This document shows positions 17,261 through 21,615 of a stretch of DNA of 21,615 nt, in pieces. The stretch covers positions 1,595,235 through 1,616,849 of the forward strand of contig BFEA01000161.1 of NCBI GenBank assembly GCA_003427395.1. The letters run 5' to 3'. Numbering within the stretch: position 1 is the stretch's first letter; every line of letters starts with the position of its first letter. This DNA is from Chara braunii (taxonomy: Eukaryota; Streptophyta; Charophyceae; Charales; Characeae). A program made the translations under genes and the position numbers. The notes below the pieces were generated by a model, which made no database searches, was not told the DNA's origin, and saw only the letters and a list, made by a program, of their open reading frames with translations.

Positions 17261-17668
17261 CACACAAATGTGGCCAACCTTGCATCTTCTAGTATCTTGC
17301 AGGGGTGCTTTTAACTGCTTGATTATGATTCGTTCGTGGATGGAATGAGAGAGAGGGAATTTGGGGTTTGTAAACACACACACACAGACAGATATAGGCC
17401 TTGCTCCACTACACCGCTCTACACGCATTAGGATGTTTTCGGGACCCGATATGTTCGAACCACCCACACAAATGTGGCCAACCTTGCATCTTCTAGTATC
17501 TTGCACGGGTGCTTTTAACTGCTTTATGATGATTTCTTCGTGGATGGAAAGAGACACAGAGAATTTGGGGTTAGGAAACACACACACACACACACACACA
17601 CACAGGCCTTGCTCCACTCCACAACTCTACATGCATTAGGCTGCTTTCTGTACCCGATACGTTTGAAG
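17261..17668. repeat. 204-bp tandem duplication flanking CA microsatellites
   Basis: The unit starts CACACAAATGTGGCCAACCT at 17261 and again at 17465. Each copy contains the CTTGCATCTTCTAGTATCTTGCA block, GAATTTGGGGTT, a CA run (short in copy 1; 17577-17604 in copy 2), CCTTGCTCCACT and a GCATTAGGNTG end. Copies differ at roughly one base in ten, so the CA run was duplicated with its flanks and then expanded in copy 2. Confidence 0.85.
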
Positions 17669-17669
17669 T

Positions 17670-18735
17670 GATGGCATCGACTGATGCTCCTGATCCGAAA
17701 TGTGTCAAAATGCATGTTGAGTTTTCATCTAGTCGAAATGGAGACTTTGCAGGTCGTATTTGTTTAACCACACGAAATAATAATAATAATATTGTAAACA
17801 GGAAATGCCTGTGAAGGGAAAATTTTAAAACAAAGTAGAAAGGGAACACAGGATGAATGGGATGTCACAGTTTGTTGAAGGAAGAACTCGCTGCGGAATA
17901 ATAGAGTTCACACAGATGTGACTGGTGAAGAAGAATTCACAACAGATAAGTCTGCAGATGGGGGATGGGGGATGGGCGATGGGGATGGGGTAATGTATAA
18001 CTGATGCACGGGGGAAAAATAGAAAGTAAAAGGAACAATGGAGAGAGAGAGGGGGAATGAGAGATTTGTGTTGGAGAACCTGGGTAACGAGGGGGAAAAA
18101 AAAATAAATAGAAACTATGAAGGACGTGGAGGGTGAATTGGAGATATTGCGACGTGTGTTGAAGAACTTACAATGGGCTTAAACCACAAAACCACAAGTA
18201 CACGATAATATTTCGAGGCAGATGCGCTTTCTGGAAGAAAAAGGAAAAAACTTGAAAAAAGCGAAAAACAACCCCCTGGAATGTGGAGCAGAGGGGGTTT
18301 TGCTTGGATTGGATTCTTGTGGGTTTAGCCTTTTGGCGTAATGCATCTGGGTTGAGGTGTCGAGTCGGTCGACTTACGTACTTAAAGCGTACTGGTGCTA
18401 CGTAGCCGGATGTTAAATGTTGTTGGCCACATTTCTGGCAGCAGCACATGGATTTATCCCATGGCAATTACGTCCCTAAGAAAGTGAAAAGGGCCCTGAA
18501 GTTTTAAATAAAGGAAGTCCTAGTGAGAGTATAACCCTTGAGAATGTGAAGTCGGCCACAGAAGGTTGCATCATTGCAAGGAAAAAAACTCTGCATGAGA
18601 GGACGTCCACCCGAGCACGATACACAAATATAAGGTGGCCACAGGTCTTTTGCTGCAGTCCTTGTGGTGGTGGTGGCGGGGGCGGGGGGGTTGTGTGATC
18701 ATGGAGAGAGTAAAGCATATTCCTTTGCTGTGTGA
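17670..18735. other. Intergenic, no gene recognised
   Basis: It is AT/purine-rich with a GGGGATGGG-type patch near 17958-17988 and a GT/GGC-rich patch near 18662-18690. No conserved protein or RNA gene was recognised. Confidence 0.4.
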
Positions 18736-18740
18736 AGGTT

Positions 18741-18830
18741 GCACTGACCAGGTTCATTGGTGTGAATGTGGCACCGTGGCACTGACCAGATTCATTGGTG
18801 CGAACGTGGCACCTACCTGATTCATTTGGT
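18741..18830. repeat. 38-bp repeat, 2 copies plus partial
   Basis: GCACTGACCAGGTTCATTGG-TGTGAATGTGGCACC at 18741 recurs at 18779 (GCACTGACCAGATTCATTGG-TGCGAACGTGGCACC), followed by a partial copy CCTGATTCATTTGGT. Confidence 0.85.
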
Positions 18831-19067
18831 GGACTCTGCTCCACAAAAAAACGTTAGCTTCCGGGTTTGATGCCTCTATGTGGTGCTAGGGGATGGAGAA
18901 CTGATTTTCTCTCTTATTTTTAGTTCTCTGTTTTTGTTAGGAGCATGTGTTTCGGAAGGCTTGACAATGCTCGTTTGTTTGTTTGTTCGGTTTTTGCTCT
19001 TTCAGGTGTGGTGCCCTTCCCTTTTGGTTGCCGTGCGTGTTTTATGTGGATGGGTGTGTGGGTAGTA

Positions 19068-19259
19068 GGTAGTGTCATTGCATGTATGCTGGTGTAGGTA
19101 GTGTCATTGCATGTATGCTGGTGTAGGTCTGTCTCTTATACACATCTAGATGTGTATAAGAGACAGGGTGTAGGTAGTGTCATTGCATGTATGCTGGTGT
19201 AGGTAGTGTCATTGCATGTATGCTGGTGTAGGTAGTGTCATTGCATGTATGCTGGTGCC
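19068..19259. repeat. 29-bp tandem array, 5 units, broken by an adapter
   Basis: The unit is GGTAGTGTCATTGCATGTAT plus GCTGGTGTA. Units lie at 19068-19096, 19097-19125, 19173-19201, 19202-19230 and 19231-19259. Between units 2 and 3 the sequence is GGT, the 38-bp adapter, then GGTGTA. The true copy number is unreliable. Confidence 0.93.
19129..19166. other. Nextera mate-pair junction adapter (assembly artefact)
   Basis: CTGTCTCTTATACACATCT (19129-19147) is followed directly by its reverse complement AGATGTGTATAAGAGACAG (19148-19166). These are the 19-bp Tn5 mosaic ends in the head-to-head arrangement of the circularisation junction in Nextera mate-pair libraries. It is not natural sequence of this genome. 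Confidence 0.97.
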
Positions 19260-19509
19260 AGTTGAGGTCGATTGGCTGATTCCAGTCTTCACAACGTCCA
19301 CATACGTAACATACACACGTAGGCCACACACCTTGACACATTGCATGCCTGTCTGTCCGCATTTGAACCTGAGTTGGGGCGATCAACGTCCTTGATTCAC
19401 ATAATATTATTATTAAAACGGGTTTTGGAGGCCCAAAACTCCCCCCTCAATGGGTCCGCATGGATGTTTATGGCCGTTATTATTTCTTTTTTTGTTTTTT
19501 TTCTTGTTT

Positions 19510-19510
<1 letters not shown>

Positions 19511-19540
<30 letters not shown>
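19511..19540. repeat. (GT)15 microsatellite
   Basis: It is an uninterrupted GT dinucleotide run. The open frame through it (19450-19695) is not recognised. Confidence 0.95.
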
Positions 19541-19541
<1 letters not shown>

Positions 19542-20590
19542 GTTCTCGGAATATGTAGGAAAGCAGCTTGTGAGAGAACATGTTGTCGGAATCCCGTTTC
19601 GACATCGAACTTCAGGAGGGAGAAATATTCGAATTGGGGTGCAAGCAATGAAAAGAGCAGTCGTTGCAACCGAATTCTCAGATTCGGGGTACTAGAAGTC
19701 TGCCAAACTGAGGCAATACCTACATTCGAGCTTCTTTTTGCTGACGCGGATTCACCCTGAGTGCCACGCTTTTGCCGAAAGGCCACTGTGTGGCTTTTTC
19801 TTTTATTTTGGCTACGGTTGGTGAACTTGGTTGCCACTTTGGTTTGCTAGCCCCAAGCCTCCACAACTTTTTGGACTCAGCCGACTTTTTGCACTCCGAG
19901 TGACTCGGCGATTTTGATTTTTTATTTTCAGGTTAACTTTGTTGCCTACAACATCTGCTGGTGGTTTAAAGTTTGAAGTTTAAACCCGCCAGACTGAGTA
20001 CGTGGTGCATACATCGGCTGTGGGCCCTTGTCGTATACGCGCTTCAACTTTCAGGCTTTCGAGGAACCGGACAACAATGGCCAGTGTCGGCCCAGCGACA
20101 CCAGCCACAGAAAAGAAATGGTGGTGTCGGCAGGCTGACGGCAGCCATTTTGCTCTGGAGGCGGAGCCCTGAAAGTTGCGGCACGGGAACGTGAACGTGA
20201 AGTGCCGGTGGCCGATGCACGTGCAACATTGTGTCCTGTCTACTGGAAGTAGTTCTGCTTAGGAATACCACTCTTTACGGGTGTGGTTTGGGCGGTGCTC
20301 GGTATCCGAGGTATGGAGGGAAAGGCCATACCGGTGGTACGCTTGTGCTAACGGAGGAGTATGAGCCTTGGTTGAAGTCTCACATTTTTCATTTTAAACC
20401 GCCAAGCACTTCCGAAAGTCGTGGCCATATATGAGGCACGACACATTGGGATGAACCGGCCTCGCGGCTGTAGCGGACCCGCCAGGTATGGTGCTCCGCT
20501 AGTGGTAGAGATGGAGATGGAGGAAGAAGGGGGGAGAAAGATGATGCACAGCGCAGCTCCCACGCAAGACTCCAACGCACGTACTCCAGA
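19541..20590. other. Intergenic, no gene recognised
   Basis: Short open frames occur on both strands, for example plus 19541-19695 and minus 20348-20758, but none shows a known motif or clear start and splice context. No RNA gene was found. Confidence 0.35.
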
Positions 20591-20636
20591 AATGTGCAAG
20601 TGAAGAATGAGGGTGAAAACAGACAAAGGCTGGGGT

Positions 20637-20720
20637 ATACCCCAGCGGACTGACGGGACTGGACTGGACTGGATGGTACCGACAGAGGTACCAGCCTGGA
20701 CTGGCCTACCCCGAATACAA
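20637..20720. repeat. Palindromes and GGACT repeats
   Basis: GGGGTATACCCC (20637-20648) is a perfect 12-bp palindrome. It is followed by (GGACT)3, the inverted pair GGTACCGACAGAGGTACC, and CCTGGACTGG. This clustered dyad content is typical of mobile-element ends or promoters; the function is unknown. Confidence 0.6.
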
Positions 20721-20986
20721 CACAGGCCTGAAAGAACAAGCCAAGAGGCTGGTCTCACAGGCCAACCCGAGGTCCACTACACGATCCTCGGCCTGTGATG
20801 GATCGCGTAGATACAAACATGCTTCCGCCAAGAAGCGGAACTCTACCAAAGAAAGAAAACCTGAGTAGTCTAGGATGCGGAGCAAGCTCCATGCTGAGTC
20901 CATGCGATGCAACCTAGGATATAAAATGTCACAAAACAGCAATGTCACAGTTAACAGCCTAAGTGAAAGCAGAAACAACTAAAAAA

Positions 20987-21195
20987 CATACATGTCCTAG
21001 GAAAGCAAAAGCAACTAACTAGCATACATGTCCTAGGAAAGCAGAAAGTAGTGACAACTAGATCCTAGAATGTTGGAGGCACTAGCCTCAGTCTGGTAAC
21101 AACTGACTAGTGTATAAGTCTTAAGAACAGCAAAAGCAGAACAACTAAATCCTAGAAATGTCAGAGGCAGTAGCCTCAGTCTGCGAGCAACAAAG
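20987..21195. repeat. Short direct repeats in possible retroelement tail
   Basis: CATACATGTCCTAGGAAAGC plus A occurs at 20987-21007 and 21023-21043 (period 36). ATCCTAGAA...GAGGCACTAGCCTCAGTCTG near 21062 recurs in modified form near 21149. On the minus strand a TTTTATATCC box lies about 60 bp beyond the array. The region to 21615 may be part of an LTR-type element, but no gag or pol motif or LTR pair could be identified. Confidence 0.6.
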
Positions 21196-21615
21196 CAACA
21201 ACAAGTCTATCATATGTCACATGAGAAGTGTGTCGCAAACCAAAGGGTGGGATGATCTCTGAGGGTGGCGAATGCAGCCTAGGGGTCGAAAACTCCTAAG
21301 GGAATCCACACATAGATAACAGGGAGACACATGTCATCAGGCTCAAAGAGGGTAGGGAACTGAGAGCGAACAAAACCAATGACCCTAACAGATAGACCAT
21401 CAGGGCAGGTAATGCTCGACTAAGGGGTGACCGCTATGGAGGGTCGACCATGCAAAGGAACAGGGGAGCCTGGTATACTGGGCGCACCTAGATGAAGCAT
21501 GCGGGGCTGCCTAACTAGGGCGTGAGGGCCGGCGAAGGGTAGAAAGATGATGGGTGAGGGAATCATGCAAATGACTCCTAAAGTGAGGGAAGTCGGAGCT
21601 AGATCCGTAAGATGG
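21196..21615. other. Window end, unassigned
   Basis: The minus strand has a short open stretch at the very end (21615 down to about 21520) that is cut by the window. No motif is recognised, and the plus strand has no convincing frame. Confidence 0.3.

Noticed and set aside
19068-19259. CRISPR-like 29-bp repeats.
   Set aside because: The units are head to tail with no spacers; the only interruption is a sequencing adapter.

Overview
The window is nuclear eukaryotic DNA, most likely from a green plant or streptophyte alga. The evidence is a minus-strand U2 snRNA beginning with the plant-type AUACCUUUCUCGG, GT-AG introns of 0.5-2.2 kb, U6 snRNA-derived sequences, a tRNA-derived SINE, and long intergenic stretches of simple and tandem repeats. 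A large-genome alga such as a charophyte would fit, but the species is only an inference.

Layout: U2 snRNA (202-397, minus) is followed by about 2.8 kb of degenerate tandem and dispersed repeats. From 3240 to 12929 (plus) lies the 3' portion of one multi-exon gene for a very regular Sel1-like repeat (SLR, TPR-like) protein. Five coding blocks are visible: A 3240-3752, B 5962-7272, C 8692-9342, D 11100-11756 and E 12247-12929 (stop). Every junction is phase 1, so exons A-D are each a multiple of three. Each exon is a cassette of six 36-residue SLRs; B holds two fused cassettes and A lacks the first repeat. About 1,270 residues and 35 SLRs are visible; the start codon is not found, so the 5' end lies outside the window or is lost.

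The introns carry notable inserts. A SINE with an 11-bp target-site duplication sits in intron A-B. Sense-strand U6 snRNA-like copies sit in intron B-C (starting at intron nucleotide 5) and intron C-D. A T32(GT)9 tract lies just upstream of the exon B acceptor.

From 12930 to 21615 no convincing gene is visible. This part holds tandem duplications of 177, 60, 49, 204 and 38 bp, a 39-nt G run, a long alternating CA/CG/TG tract, and a 29-bp repeat array. The array contains an untrimmed Nextera mate-pair junction adapter, which is an assembly artefact. The last kilobase has retroelement/LTR-like texture but no recognisable protein.
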